64,000 nt of DNA from Panulirus ornatus (GCF_036320965.1 NC_092234.1:43021532-43085531), one strand, 5' to 3'; numbered from the stretch's first letter, positions 36,740 to 47,419 are shown. The notes: generated from the letters alone by a model not told the origin. Program-made: numbers and translations.

Positions 36740-38143
36740 GTGAATCGTCTTTTATGGTTTGTTATACAGGAAGCAAGATGTCTGCATTTGTACTGTTAGA
36801 TACAAGCTGGCAGTCACATTCAACCACTGCAAAAAGATCACCAAGTTTATTTTTGGAAACACCACAATGTAGGATGACCAAGCATCCACTACTTTACCTA
36901 GAATTTGGGGAATCAAAAGAACATTTGCCAAGACCCTGCTTAACATAGCACCTCATGCCCTTGATTTGTTTTAGTCATTTTACTGAATGACCAGATCTTT
37001 TAAGTACATTTTTCTTTAACTCCTATTAATACTGTGCAAATCCATAACAAATACATATCAAACACAAATCTACAAAAGGCCATTAAGAAAGATGGAGAGG
37101 TTATTAAATGTACTATCAGACACAATGTAAAAAATAGAAGCAAATGTGCCCACAACTGATATTTTTAAAATGTGAGAGGCAGCAAAGAAAAAGGGCATTA
37201 TCAGTCAGCAAGATATGCAGTGAGAGTACAATGAACTAGCCCTGACTAATGGCAATATCTTGTTGTATTGATTCATAGGTGCAAAGTTACTGTTCTCAGC
37301 ATCTGCATGTAGCTGGATGCAACGTACTCAGTATGGTAGTAGTTTGCTACCTTTCTACTATGTGCAGTCCTGCTTTTTACCATCAAACAACAGTATTCAA
37401 GCCCTCTTTCATACAAAAACACGATCTTTTTACAGCCATTCCATGATGGAGACTAGTCTGTCTCTCACACAAATGGTACCATCCTTAATTGCCTGAATAT
37501 AATGAAATATCAACACTAACAGAAACTAAAGAATCCAACAGATGGCAAACCAAACCTTATCTTTATCTTACCATAACCCTAACCAAACTTTTCCCGTAAC
37601 TTAGCCTAACCTAGCCTGATCATTTCATTCCTTAATACTTAGCCTTATTTGACCCAGATAATGTAACAAAAACCTATTAGCCACTGTTCACCTGCATAAG
37701 TCTTAATCAATCCAACAACCATGAGGCCGCAATTGCCCCAAATGGATTTACAATGGCTCTATATCATTGCTGTCCATTCCTCTGATTTGCTGTGGTCCCA
37801 TCTTCTACCCAAGAGCTGTGATTAGCCACAAACATAAACATTACAGGGTCATCTTGGGTGGATACTGAGTGGATACTGAAAGATTGTTGGTCTAGAGGTA
37901 AGTAGACATGTCCCTCTGACAATGTATCGCAAGTTTTTGAAAGTAAAAGGCAACATGTTCCATAATAAAATTGCTCCAGAAATGCAGTACCATATACACA
38001 TACAATATGAAACAAATCTACAAATAAACTATATACGAGTGAAATGCTAGTAAGACAGTATATGGTATACAGAGGAATCAGCTAGTGCATTGAAGATATA
38101 AGGAATAAAAGTTCATACTAGATTCTACAAATCTTATGCTGTT
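36740..38143. other. Intron sequence, nothing recognised
   Basis: No exon recognised. A short stretch near 37560-37620 has CCTAACC-like words but no telomere array. Confidence 0.4.
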
Positions 38144-38932
38144 GTAGGTATGCATCAGTTCTTGCACTTCGCCAGGTATGCATCAGTTCTTGCACTGTAC
38201 CAGGTATGCATCAGTTCTTGCACTGTGCCAGGTATGCATCAGCTCTTGCACTGTGCTAAGTATAAATCAGTTCTTGCACTGTGCCAGGTATGAATCAGCT
38301 CTTGCACTATGCCAGGTATGCAGCAGCTCTTGCACTGTGCCAAGTATACATCAGTTCTTGCACTGTGCCTGGTATAGAGCAGTTCTTGTAATGTGGCATG
38401 TATGAAGCAGCTCTTACATTGTGCCAGGTATGCAGCAGTTCTTGCACTGTGCCAGGTATGCAGCAGCTCTTGAATTGTGCCAGGTACACAGCAGTTCTTG
38501 TAATGTGGCAGGTATGTAGCAGCTCTTGCACTGTGCCAAGTATACATCAGTTCTTGGACTGTACTTGGTAAGCAGCAGTTCCTGTAATGTGGCAGGTATG
38601 CAGCAGCTCTTACACAGTGCCAGGTATGCAGCAGTTCTTGTAATGTGCTAGGTATGCAGCAGCTCTTGCACTGTGCCAGGTACGCAGCAGCTCCTGCACT
38701 GTGCCGAGTATGCAGCAGCTCCTGCACTGTGCCAGGTACGCAGCAGCTCCTGCACTGTGCCGAGTATGCAGCAGCTCTTGCACTGTGCCAGGTATGCAGC
38801 AGCTCTTGCACTGTGCCAGGTATGCAGCAGCTCTTACACTGTGCTAGGTGTGTAGCAGTTCATGCAATGTGGCAGGTAAGTAGCAGCTCTTGCAGTGTGC
38901 CAGGTATGCAGTAGTTCTTGCAATGTTACAGG
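38144..38932. repeat. 30-bp minisatellite, about 26 units
   Basis: The unit is CTTGCACTGTGCCAGGTATG plus CAGCAGCTCT, with variants. Because the unit is 30 bp, long frames are open on both strands, encoding decapeptide repeats. This follows from the repeat length and is not evidence of a gene. It lies in intron 1 of the MIF4G gene. Confidence 0.93.
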
Positions 38933-40718
38933 GATGCTGCAATATATGCTTTTAAAACCCATTTCTTTTAGGTGTAGAAGGAAATCCTTTTGAGCACTCC
39001 TTACTGAAAGATTATTTGTTTCTTTTTAAAAAAATCTATTAGAAAATATGCAATATTTGGTGAAGTACAGTTAGGAAAATTGTTAAGTTTTTCACTTGCA
39101 CAGGAGAGAAAGCTTTTTTAAGGTCTAATTATGTAAAACACTGAACTAAATTGTAATAGATAATATATTTGAATGGAGGCAAGTTTCACAAACAAAAATG
39201 ACATAATTCAGCATATATCGTGGTTTATAGTTGCTGATAAAATATATAAATACAAAATTATTTTAAAAAGATGTAGAACACAGGATCTTATCACTAGCAC
39301 ATTGCTGTGCATGGGAAGTCTTAATAATGTCTTACGTGTTAAAATAACTGTCAATGAATAAGGGGCACTGACATCTGAGCCACCATGAAGAGAACTGGCC
39401 CGTGGGCACCTGTAGTCCACAGTGGGTAGCCTGTACAAGATAGCGTACACCTCTAAGGAATGAATATGGATAAAATCTTATTGTCTGTCTTAAGTCTATA
39501 TTCAGTAATTAGAAGGTATGAGCTCTATGTGTTCTTCCACAAAAACCCATTCCAGAGAACACAATTCAAATGAACATTCTACGTTATTCGGAAATAGGAA
39601 GACAGCAATGTACTTGGAACATTGACTATAATATAACAGTATCAAATCAGTTGACTGGGGATGTTAGGCAAAGTTTTCATAAGTTCTGTTGATTTATAAA
39701 GGTGTCATAATTTGTTCTGTGTTAATAAATCTGGTGTCTTCATTTGTTCTGTGTTAATAATCTCAATACAACTGATCTTCACAGCCCACCACACTATCAT
39801 AGACTATCGTACCAAAATTGGTTATTTTACCAAATTACCTGAGAAATACATCAGTAGTACTACGTCAAATGATATCCAGCTGACTGTTCATTTTCCTTTA
39901 CTTTATTACTGGATTCATCTAACTACTTCCCATCTGATTTAAAATTTGATAGGCTAGGGCCAGGGAAACAGGGGGCTCTGTGTACCCCTCTCCCCACTGG
40001 AGATGAACAAATTTGAATGGTTCCACAGTTTTGACCTAGCATTTTCCTACACATCAATATGGCGATAGGTTACAGCTTTCCAACACTTACATACACTGGA
40101 CTGAACTTAATCTAGCTCATCCGACTTGACTCTTACATGAAACCAACATTTGCCTAAATCTTTTCTTCTTGGGGAAAAGTCAATAAACCCAGTAATAAAG
40201 TGATATCAAAGAAAACTGAAACAAAAAGTAAGCTCAATAACTTATAACTACTTACCCCCCATTGTCAGTATGTTGGCAAAATAATCACTGGCCCCTAATG
40301 ATGATTAATCCAATCACTACCAGTTTTAATCCATTCCCCACAGGAAACATAACCAACCCACAAAATTCCTGAGATTTCTACATAACCAACCCATACAAAA
40401 TTCCTGAGATTTCTAAAGTTACTGACATGACATATCTAAAGTAAAGCAGTATACTTAAATCCACTTACACTTTTCGAGGCCATACGGAATACCTAGCGAC
40501 ACGAAACACACACTACAACCTTACCAGATAATTCACCTGTAATGGAAACACACACACACACACACACTATGTAGTCTGGTAAATGATACAGGATAGGAGT
40601 GAATATTGTGCAACATATTAATCATATTACAGTAGTGCATGAAATATACTCGGGGGGGGGGGGACACATACAGGCCACAGTGTACACTAGGCCATACCGG
40701 AGTGTCTAGGGTTCTTAC
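38933..40718. other. Intron sequence, nothing recognised
   Basis: No exon recognised. It contains a 33-bp tandem duplication near 40350-40415 (CAAAATTCCTGAGATTTCTA), a short (CA)n at about 40550-40567 and a G run near 40652. Confidence 0.4.
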
Positions 40719-40884
40719 CTTGATTAGATTTACTTTCCTTCAGTAAGGAAGTAATAATGTTCCTCTCTCGTCGTTTGGTAAAGGCCGGAAGGCTGAGATG
40801 AAGAGGTTGTTCCTCCGTTATTAGTCTGGTTGTCAGGTGGTGAGTTGCACCACCTGGGCTCCGTTTGTTTACAATTGCAAACAT
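40719..40884 (-). CDS. eIF4G-like MIF4G gene, probable first coding exon
   Basis: From the ATG at 40884-40882 the frame gives 55 codons (MFAIVNKRSPGGATHHL ... ESKSNQ) and one extra base, ending at CAAG|GTAAGAAC, a strong donor. That base joins exon 2 in frame as Ala-Lys-Met-Pro. The segment has no domain I recognise; it is basic and probably disordered (FTKRRERNI). The same frame is open further upstream into the 51-bp minisatellite to another ATG at 41088, so the true start is unsettled. The protein would lack the long N-terminal PABP- and eIF4E-binding region of eIF4G1, unless upstream exons exist. Confidence 0.62.
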
Positions 40885-40890
40885 AAAGAA

Positions 40891-41390
40891 CGGGAACACG
40901 GGAGACTCAACATGGCCAACAGATGGCACAGCTGGTGATGAAGGGGACATGGAAGACTCAACATGGCCAACAGATGGCACAGCTGGTGATGACGGGGACA
41001 TGGGAGACTCAACATGGCCAACAGATGGCACAGCTGGTGATGACGGGGACATGGGAGACTCAACATGGCCAACACATGGCCAACACATGGCACAGCTGGT
41101 GATGACGAGGACATGGGAGACTCAACATGGCCAACAGATGGCACAGCTGGTGATGACGGGGACATGGGAGATTCAACATGGCCAACAGATGGCACAGCTG
41201 GTGATGACGGGGACACGGGAGACTCAACATGGCCAATACATGGCACAGCTAGTGATGACGGGTCCATGGAAGACTCAACATGGCTAACAGATGGCACAGC
41301 TGGTGATGACGGGGACAGGGGAGACTCAACATGGCTAACACATGGCACAGCTGGTGATGACGGGGACACGGGAAACTCAACATCAGGGAG
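40891..41390. repeat. 51-bp minisatellite, about 9-10 units
   Basis: The unit contains GACTCAACATGGCCAACAGA, TGGCACAGCTGGTGATGACG and GGGACATGGGA. A 12-bp insertion (ACATGGCCAACA) near 41070-41085 changes the phase. The unit is a multiple of three, so both strands are open: minus gives VGHVESPMSPSSPAVPS repeats that run in frame into the putative MIF4G exon 1. Confidence 0.92.
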
Positions 41391-41894
41391 CACAGTTGGT
41401 TGGGACAGGAGCATGGATAACGCACGGCACAGGTGGCTGTTCGCTTATCTAGATATACCAGGGCTATTAAGGTTGTCAACATCAAGTCTTCATGGCCTTG
41501 AGGTATAGTTAAATCATTTACTTTATCTGTCATCCCACATCCTATGACGTGGGCAAGATAAACTGAATCACTTTATCTATCATCCGATGTGGGCAAGACT
41601 TGACAGGCATTTGACAAAATCAGGTGTATCGAGTTCATACAAAAATGGCTGCATATGATGCATATTAAAAAGGTGGTTTGAGAGCCAATTATTCATCACG
41701 TAATAGGACTGTATATTACTATATAAAGCAGGGTACGATCGGAGAGCCGAGGTCCTCCTGTTTATAAGTACACAGACACTAATAACTGGTTGGGTCAGCA
41801 CCCACATATAAGTAAAGTAGCGTGATACATGAACCAAGTTTCACAGACATATGTTTGTATAACGTTTATGTTACATAGATACACGCATCAAAGG

Positions 41895-41895
<1 letters not shown>
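41391..41895. other. No gene recognised
   Basis: No exon or named repeat. CTTTATCTGTCATCC and CTTTATCTATCATCC recur about 50 bp apart near 41520-41585. Confidence 0.35.

Positions 41896-41965
<70 letters not shown>
41896..41965. repeat. (TA)n microsatellite
   Basis: An uninterrupted TA run directly before the SINE at 41966. Confidence 0.95.
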
Positions 41966-41969
<4 letters not shown>

Positions 41970-42206
41970 CCCTGGGGAAAGGGGAGAAAGAATACTTCCC
42001 ACTTCCCTGCGTGTCGTAGAAGGCGACTAAAAGGGGAGGGAGCGGGTGGCTGGAAATCCTCCCCTCTCGTTTTTTTTTTCTTTTTTTTTTAATTTTCCAA
42101 AAGAAGGAACAGAGAAGGGGGCCAGGTGAGGATATTCCCTTTAAGGCCCAGTCCTCTGTTCTTAACGCTACCTCGCTAATGCGGGAAATGGCGAATAGTA
42201 TGAAAG

Positions 42207-42210
<4 letters not shown>
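41966..42210 (+). mobile_element. SINE-like element sharing both ends with LINE family 1
   Basis: Head: ATCCCTGGGGAAAGGGGAG, then GGCGACTAAAAGGGGAGGGA, TCCTCCCCTCTCG and a T-rich part, which match the 5' UTR of LINE copy E (6287-6390) in order. Tail: CTTAACGCTACCTCGCTAAT then GCGGGAAATGGCG, a version of the LINE 3' hairpin, followed by GAAAGAAAATATATA. About 245 bp, no ORF. It is a non-autonomous element probably moved by LINE proteins. The lack of clear A and B boxes argues against a tRNA-derived head. Confidence 0.8.

Positions 42211-42284
<74 letters not shown>
42211..42284. repeat. (TA)n microsatellite
   Basis: The 3' tail of the SINE-like element, about 74 bp of TA. Confidence 0.95.
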
Positions 42285-42292
<8 letters not shown>

Positions 42293-42324
42293 ATTTACAT
42301 TTTTTCGCCAGTAACAGACGAAGA

Positions 42325-42895
42325 AAACTCATGTGTAATGCACCAAGAAACCACAGCTCCCTATCCACCACATCCAGGCCCCAAAGACCATTCCATAGCT
42401 TACTCCGGCCGTATCACATGCCCTGGTTCAGTCCATTGACAGCACGTCGACCCCAGGATACCCCATCACTCAAATTCACTCTATCTTGTGCACCCTCCTG
42501 TATGTTCAGACCCCAAACTCTCAAAATCTTTTTCACTCCATCTTTCCACCTCCAATTTGGTCTCCCACTTCTCCTCGTTCCCTCCACCTCCGACACATAT
42601 ATCCTCTTGGTCAATCTTTCCTCACTCATTCTCTCCATGTGCCCAAACCATTTCAAAACACCCTCTTCTGCTCTCTCAACCACACTCTTTTTATTTCCAC
42701 ACATCTCTCTTACCCTTACATTACTTACTCGATCAAACCACCTCACACCACATATTGTCCTCAAACATCTCATTTCCAACACATCCACCCTCCTCTGCAC
42801 AACCCTATCTAGAGCCCACGCCTCTCAACCATTATAACATTGTTGGTGCTAACATACCTTCAAACATACCCATTTTCGCTCCCCCCCCCCCCCCA
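42325..42895 (-). mobile_element. LINE family 1 copy R with an atypical 3' end
   Basis: Minus-strand RT C-terminus (RRRVDVLEMRCLRTICGVRW, FGHMERMSEERL, GRPNWRWKDGVKKILRVWGL) and the longer ORF end (RRAVNGLNQGM). The 3' UTR ends early after GGTGCATTACACATGAG with TTTTCTTCGTCTGTTACTGG in place of the terminal hairpin, running to the TA tract. The 5' side ends in a C run (42884-42894). Confidence 0.85.
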
Positions 42896-43439
42896 TAACG
42901 ACCTCTCCTTCCACGTACTGAATAAACCTTCACTTCCTCTGTAGCCTTACTCACTGATAATTAGCTTTGATCCCAATAAGATTATAAGTTAATGTAAGTA
43001 GATTTCAATTAGTTTTTGGTTTTAGTTTTTTACTATTAGGTCGGTAAAAAAATGCCACGTAATAGATTTACAATTGCAGTAAATTACAGTCCTTTTGAGT
43101 AACATAGTTAATTATATTCCCTACATACGTAAGGCAAAGGAAACATTAAATTTTTAATCAAATTTCTGTATTTCTCTTTTAATATAATATAGCTTAACTA
43201 ACTGAAAAGTACTGGCGCGTTATGTAGGATATTCCTACAATTGTCCTTTAAAATAAAGATAAATGTGCATTTAATGACAACCTTTTTGTTTTACGAGATC
43301 TGTATCGCGTGTATTTTGTTCTTTTTTAAGGTAAACAAACCTGGTAAGTAATGTACCTATGTTTACAATTTGCATATGACTGACAGATGAATACGAATTT
43401 CTCTGTCGTGGTTTCTCAAACTTTTCGTAAAGACAGAAA
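42896..43439. other. No gene recognised
   Basis: AT-rich sequence without identified features, lying between LINE copy R and a small CpG-richer patch. Confidence 0.35.
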
Positions 43440-43560
43440 AAAAAAAAAAAGGCGCATCAGCCACGTTGAAGTGAGAGTTAACTGCGCATGCGCGACGTTC
43501 TACATCCGGGGCAACTTTGAACGCGTTCGGTAAGAATGTCGGGGATCAAGGGGTTGTGTA
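43440..43560. promoter_or_regulatory. Possible CpG promoter patch with NRF-1-like palindrome
   Basis: In otherwise AT-rich DNA this patch has several CpGs and TGCGCATGCGCGA at 43483-43495, a close match to the NRF-1 consensus found at animal housekeeping promoters. It lies 2.6 kb upstream of the first recognised coding exon of the minus-strand MIF4G gene and could be its promoter. No TATA box or exon start was identified. Confidence 0.3.
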
Positions 43561-43865
43561 ATACACTCATGGAGCGAGCGACAAATTAAATTTTATGTTA
43601 AAAGGAACTACAACTATTTCACTTAACGAGAGAAACTGTTACCCCAAAATCGACCCGTAGAACACATTCTCCCAACAGTGTAGCCCGAGGGTGCGTTCCC
43701 ACTGTCTGAAAAGACTCCTGTTGTAGTTCAATTATTCACCATATTATAGTTCGTGCATCACAACACACACAGGTCGTACACGAAACACATCCATATCTGA
43801 GCCCACTACACTACAACACACACAATGGCCGCCCTGTGTACCCCGTGCCAGGCTGTCTTGGGGAA

Positions 43866-43870
43866 TCTGT

Positions 43871-43900
<30 letters not shown>
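43866..43900. repeat. (CA)n microsatellite
   Basis: About 15 CA units following GAATCTGTACACA. Confidence 0.9.
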
Positions 43901-43901
<1 letters not shown>

Positions 43902-43904
43902 CTG

Positions 43905-44757
43905 CCCTATTTTTTCATGCTGAATCTTATTATGGAAATGAAATATTGTCTGGTGCCATTATAAGTTCCGTAATTAATCATTGAAATAAATACGTTTGAA
44001 ATATTTTACGATAATTTTGCTTCATATTTATTTGGTATCCGTAAGCTACAGGAGGCATTATATTGTTTTATTATTTTAGGTACAGAATCCTTTCATTGTC
44101 ATAATATATTTCTGAAAGAAAAAGTTTCTCTTTTTTTAATCTGGAAAATACCGTTAACACACCTGCTATATATGATATTCTTGTTCGGTAAATATATTTT
44201 CCACAAAACCTTAGTGCAAAGCCTATTCCGTATGATAAAAGCTATACCGTAATATATAGTTTTGGCGGCCATTAAATCTAACAGCATTTAAAATTTGATC
44301 GTTTAATATATTTCATGATTACTCGTTTCTTAATTTTTCGGTATTTGTCGGCCAGGGAATCAATATCGAATTTTCTTTTATATCTTCAAGTATATTTCAT
44401 TTCATTATATTCCAGTTTTTGAAAGAAAACATCCTTATACATTGTTATTTTCCAAATTTGAAAGAAAAAGGGTTTGTCTTGAAAAATACCTTGAACAATT
44501 TCGACATTTTTTCCTGATCTTCAGAAAAAGAATTTTCTTAAGACCTTTATAAATGGCCTACTTTGCTGTTGAATAAGATTCCGGGGCTGAACTACTACTG
44601 TCTGGCAGCCATTAATTAAGCTTCTAAATGATGACATGATTGAGATCAATTTATGATTATTTGATTCATATCTTCTTGGTGTGTCGGCCAGAGGAAGCAC
44701 CGATATATTTTACTATACCATTTCAAGTGTAGAAGCCTTTCATTATATATATATATA
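43905..44757. repeat. Diverged copies of the AT-rich satellite
   Basis: Two to three degenerate monomers: blocks like GGTATCCGTAA...GCATTAT near 44030, GAAAGAAAAAGTTTCTC then AAAATACCGTTAAC near 44110-44160, the same order again near 44340-44560, and a third start near 44670. LINE copy S inserted at about 44758, after GTGTAGAAGCCTTTCATTA. Confidence 0.65.
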
Positions 44758-47281
44758 TGGCCAGAGAGCATTATTGGATTACGTGTTAATTGACAGGCGT
44801 GCGAAAGAGAGACTTTTGGATGTCAATGTGATGAGAGGTGCAACTGGAGGGATGTCTGATCATTATCTTGTGGAGGCTAAGGTGAAGATTAGTATGGGTT
44901 TTCAGAAAAGAAGAGTGAATGTTGGGGTGAAGAAGGTGGTGAGAGTAAGTGAGCTTGGGAAGGAGACCTGTGTGAAGAAGTATCAGGAGAGACTGTGTAC
45001 AGAATGGAAAAAGGTGAGAACAATGGAAGTAAGGGGAGTGGGGGAGGAATGGGATGTATTTAGGGAATCAGTGATGGATTGCGCAAAAGATGCTTGTGGC
45101 ATGAGAAGAGTGGGAGGTGGGCTGTTTAGAAAGGGTAGTGAGTGGTGGGATGAAGAAGTAAGAGTATTAGTGAAAGAGAAGAGAGAGGCATTTGGACGAT
45201 TTTTGCAGGGAAAAAATGCAATTGAGTGGGAGAAGTATAAAAGAAAGAGACAGGAGGTCAAGAGAAAGGTGCAAGAGGTGAAAAAAAGGGCAAATGAGAG
45301 TTGGGGTGAGAGACTATCAGTAAATTTTAGGGAGAATAAAAAGATGTTCTGGAAGGAGGTAAATAGGGTGCGTAAGACAAGGGAGCAAATGGGAACTTCA
45401 GTGAAGGGCGTAAATGGGGAGGTGATAACAAGTAGTGGTGATGTGAGAAGGAGATGGAATGAGTATTTTGAAGGTTTGTTGAATGTGTCTGATGACAGAG
45501 TGGCAGATATAGGGTGTTTGGGTCGAGGTGGTGTGCAAAGTGAGAGGGTTAGGGAAAATGATTTGGTAAACAGAGAAGAGGTAGTAAAAGCTTTGCGGAA
45601 GATGAAAGCCGGCAAGGCAGCAGGTTTGGATGGTATTGCAGTGGAATTTATTAAAAAAGGGGGTGACTGTATGGTTGACTGGTTGGTAAGGTTATTTAAT
45701 GTATGTATGACTCATGGTGAGGTGCCTGAGGATTGGCGGAATGCGTGCATAGTGCCATTGTACAAAGGCAAAGGGGATAAGAGTGAGTGCTCAAATTACA
45801 GAGGTATAAGTTTGTTGAGTATTCCTGGTAAATTATATGGGAGGGTATTGATTGAGAGGGTGAAGGCATGTACAGAGCATCAGATTGGGGAAGAGCAGTG
45901 TGGTTTCAGAAGTGGTAGAGGATGTGTGGATCAGGTGTTTGCTTTGAAGAATGTATGTGAGAAATACTTAGAAAAGCAAATGGATTTGCATGTAGCATTT
46001 ATGGATCTGGAGAAGGCATATGATAGAGTTGATAGAGATGCTCTGTGGAAGGTATTAAGAATATATGGTGTGGGAGGCAAGTTGTTAGAAGAAGTGAAAA
46101 GTTTTTATCGAGGATGTAAGGCATGTGTACGTGTAGGAAGAGAGGAAAGTGATTGGTTCTCAGTGAATGTAGGTTTGCGGCAGGGGTGTGTGATGTCTCC
46201 ATGGTTGTTTAATTTGTTTATGGATGGGGTTGTTAGGGAGGTAAATGCAAGAGTCTTGGAAAGAGGGGCAAGTATGAAGTCTGTTGGGGATGAGAGAGCT
46301 TGGGAAGTGAGTCAGTTGTTGTTCGCTGATGATACAGCGCTGGTGGCGGATTCATGTGAGAAACTGCAGAAGCTGGTGACGGAGTTTGGTAAAGTGTGTG
46401 GAAGAAGAAAGTTAAGAGTAAATGTGAATAAGAGCAAGGTTATTAGATACAGTAGGGTTGAGGGTCAAGTCAATTGGGAGGTGAGTTTGAATGGTGAAAA
46501 ACTGGAGGAAGTGAAGTGTTTTAGATATCTGGGAGTGGATCTGTCAGCGGATGGAACCATGGAAGCGGAAGTGGATCATAGGGTGGGGGAGGGGGCGAAA
46601 ATTTTGGGAGCCTTGAAAAATGTGTGGAAGTCGAGAACATTATCCCGGAAAGCAAAAATGGGTATGTTTGAAGGAATAGTAGTTCCAACAATGTTGTATG
46701 GTTGCGAGGCGTGGGCTATGGATAGAGTTGTGCGCAGGAGGATGGATGTGCTGGAAATGAGATGTTTGAGGACAATGTGTGGTGTGAGGTGGTTTGATCG
46801 AGTAAGTAACGTAAGGGTAAGAGAGATGTGTGGAAATAAAAAGAGCGTGGTTGAGAGAGCAGAAGAGGGTGTTTTGAAGTGGTTTGGGCACATGGAGAGA
46901 ATGAGTGAGGAAAGATTGACCAAGAGGATATATGTGTCGGAGGTGGAGGGAACGAGGAGAAGAGGGAGACCAAATTGGAGGTGGAAAGATGGAGTGAAAA
47001 AGATTTTGTGTGATCGGGGCCTGAACATGCAGGAGGGTGAAAGGAGGGCAAGGAATAGAGTGAATTGGAGCGATGTGGTATACAGGGGTTGACGTGCTGT
47101 CAGTGGATTGAATCAAGGCATGTGAAGCGTCCGGGGTAAACCATGGAAAGCTGTGTAGGTATGTATATTTGTGTGTGTGGACGTGTGTATGTACATGTGT
47201 ATGGGGGGGGTTGGGCCATTTCTTTCGTCTGTTTCCTTGCGCTACCTCGCAAACGCGGGAGACAGCGACAAAGTATAAAAA

Positions 47282-47299
<18 letters not shown>
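44758..47299 (+). mobile_element. LINE family 1 copy S, best-preserved copy (short 3' UTR form)
   Basis: 5'-truncated within the endonuclease and otherwise complete to the 3' end. One uninterrupted frame covers all that is present. The short 3' UTR (CATGGAAAG joined to CTGTGTAGG), the hairpin CTACCTCGCAAACGCGGGAG and ACAAAGTAT lead to an A tract (47277-47298) and then (TA)n. It shares private variants with copy A (410-973). It inserted into a satellite monomer. Confidence 0.93.
44759..47092 (+). CDS. LINE ORF: endonuclease end, reverse transcriptase and C-terminal domain
   Basis: 777 codons without a break. From the N-terminus: the end of the APE endonuclease (LLDYVLIDRRAKERLLDVNV, GGMSDHYLVEAKVKI, which keeps the SDH catalytic motif), a basic linker (KYKRKRQEVKRKVQEVKKRA), RT fingers (GLDGIAVEFIKKGGD, PLYKGKGDKSECSNYRGI), motif A (AFMDLEKAYDRVDRDALW), motif B (LRQGCVMSPWLFNLFMDG), catalytic FADD (SQLLFADDTALVADS), thumb (FRYLGVDLSADGTMEAEVDH), and a C-terminal domain with FGHMERM and GRPNWRWKDGVKK, ending VNWSDVVYRG. 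All visible RT catalytic residues are present. The missing endonuclease N-terminus and promoter mean this copy is not autonomous. The frame also runs 26 codons upstream into host satellite, by chance. Confidence 0.93.
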   Translation, partial: GQRALLDYVLIDRRAKERLLDVNVMRGATGGMSDHYLVEAKVKISMGFQKRRVNVGVKKVVRVSELGKETCVKKYQERLCTEWKKVRTMEVRGVGEEWDVFRESVMDCAKDACGMRRVGGGLFRKGSEWWDEEVRVLVKEKREAFGRFLQGKNAIEWEKYKRKRQEVKRKVQEVKKRANESWGERLSVNFRENKKMFWKEVNRVRKTREQMGTSVKGVNGEVITSSGDVRRRWNEYFEGLLNVSDDRVADIGCLGRGGVQSERVRENDLVNREEVVKALRKMKAGKAAGLDGIAVEFIKKGGDCMVDWLVRLFNVCMTHGEVPEDWRNACIVPLYKGKGDKSECSNYRGISLLSIPGKLYGRVLIERVKACTEHQIGEEQCGFRSGRGCVDQVFALKNVCEKYLEKQMDLHVAFMDLEKAYDRVDRDALWKVLRIYGVGGKLLEEVKSFYRGCKACVRVGREESDWFSVNVGLRQGCVMSPWLFNLFMDGVVREVNARVLERGASMKSVGDERAWEVSQLLFADDTALVADSCEKLQKLVTEFGKVCGRRKLRVNVNKSKVIRYSRVEGQVNWEVSLNGEKLEEVKCFRYLGVDLSADGTMEAEVDHRVGEGAKILGALKNVWKSRTLSRKAKMGMFEGIVVPTMLYGCEAWAMDRVVRRRMDVLEMRCLRTMCGVRWFDRVSNVRVREMCGNKKSVVERAEEGVLKWFGHMERMSEERLTKRIYVSEVEGTRRRGRPNWRWKDGVKKILCDRGLNMQEGERRARNRVNWSDVVYRG

Positions 47300-47374
<75 letters not shown>
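47299..47374. repeat. (TA)n microsatellite at LINE tail
   Basis: About 76 bp of TA directly after the A tract of copy S. Confidence 0.95.
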
Positions 47375-47377
<3 letters not shown>

Positions 47378-47392
47378 TTTTGACAGAAGACA

Positions 47393-47419
47393 GTGTGTGT
47401 GTGTGTGTGTGTGTGTGTG
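47393..47419. repeat. (GT)n microsatellite
   Basis: About 13 GT units after ACAGAAGACA-like sequence. Confidence 0.9.

Noticed and set aside
37555..37630. CCTAACC-like words suggesting arthropod telomere repeats
   Set aside because: Only a few irregular words occur, with no tandem TTAGG array. The CTAACCT in the 54 kb minisatellite is part of a 28-bp unit.
38239..38811. 190-codon frame across the 30-bp minisatellite
   Set aside because: A 30-bp unit keeps any stop-free frame open. There is no start context, splice support or non-repeat coding sequence.
40865..41508. Plus-strand frames through the 51-bp minisatellite
   Set aside because: Open only because the unit is a multiple of three. 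The minus strand has the better case, since it joins a spliced exon.
44983..47116. Long open frames on the strand opposite the LINE ORFs (also at 20124-20959, 12421-13878 and elsewhere)
   Set aside because: They are antisense shadows. Their peptides are the mirror of RT codons, contain no domain, and recur wherever a LINE copy lies.
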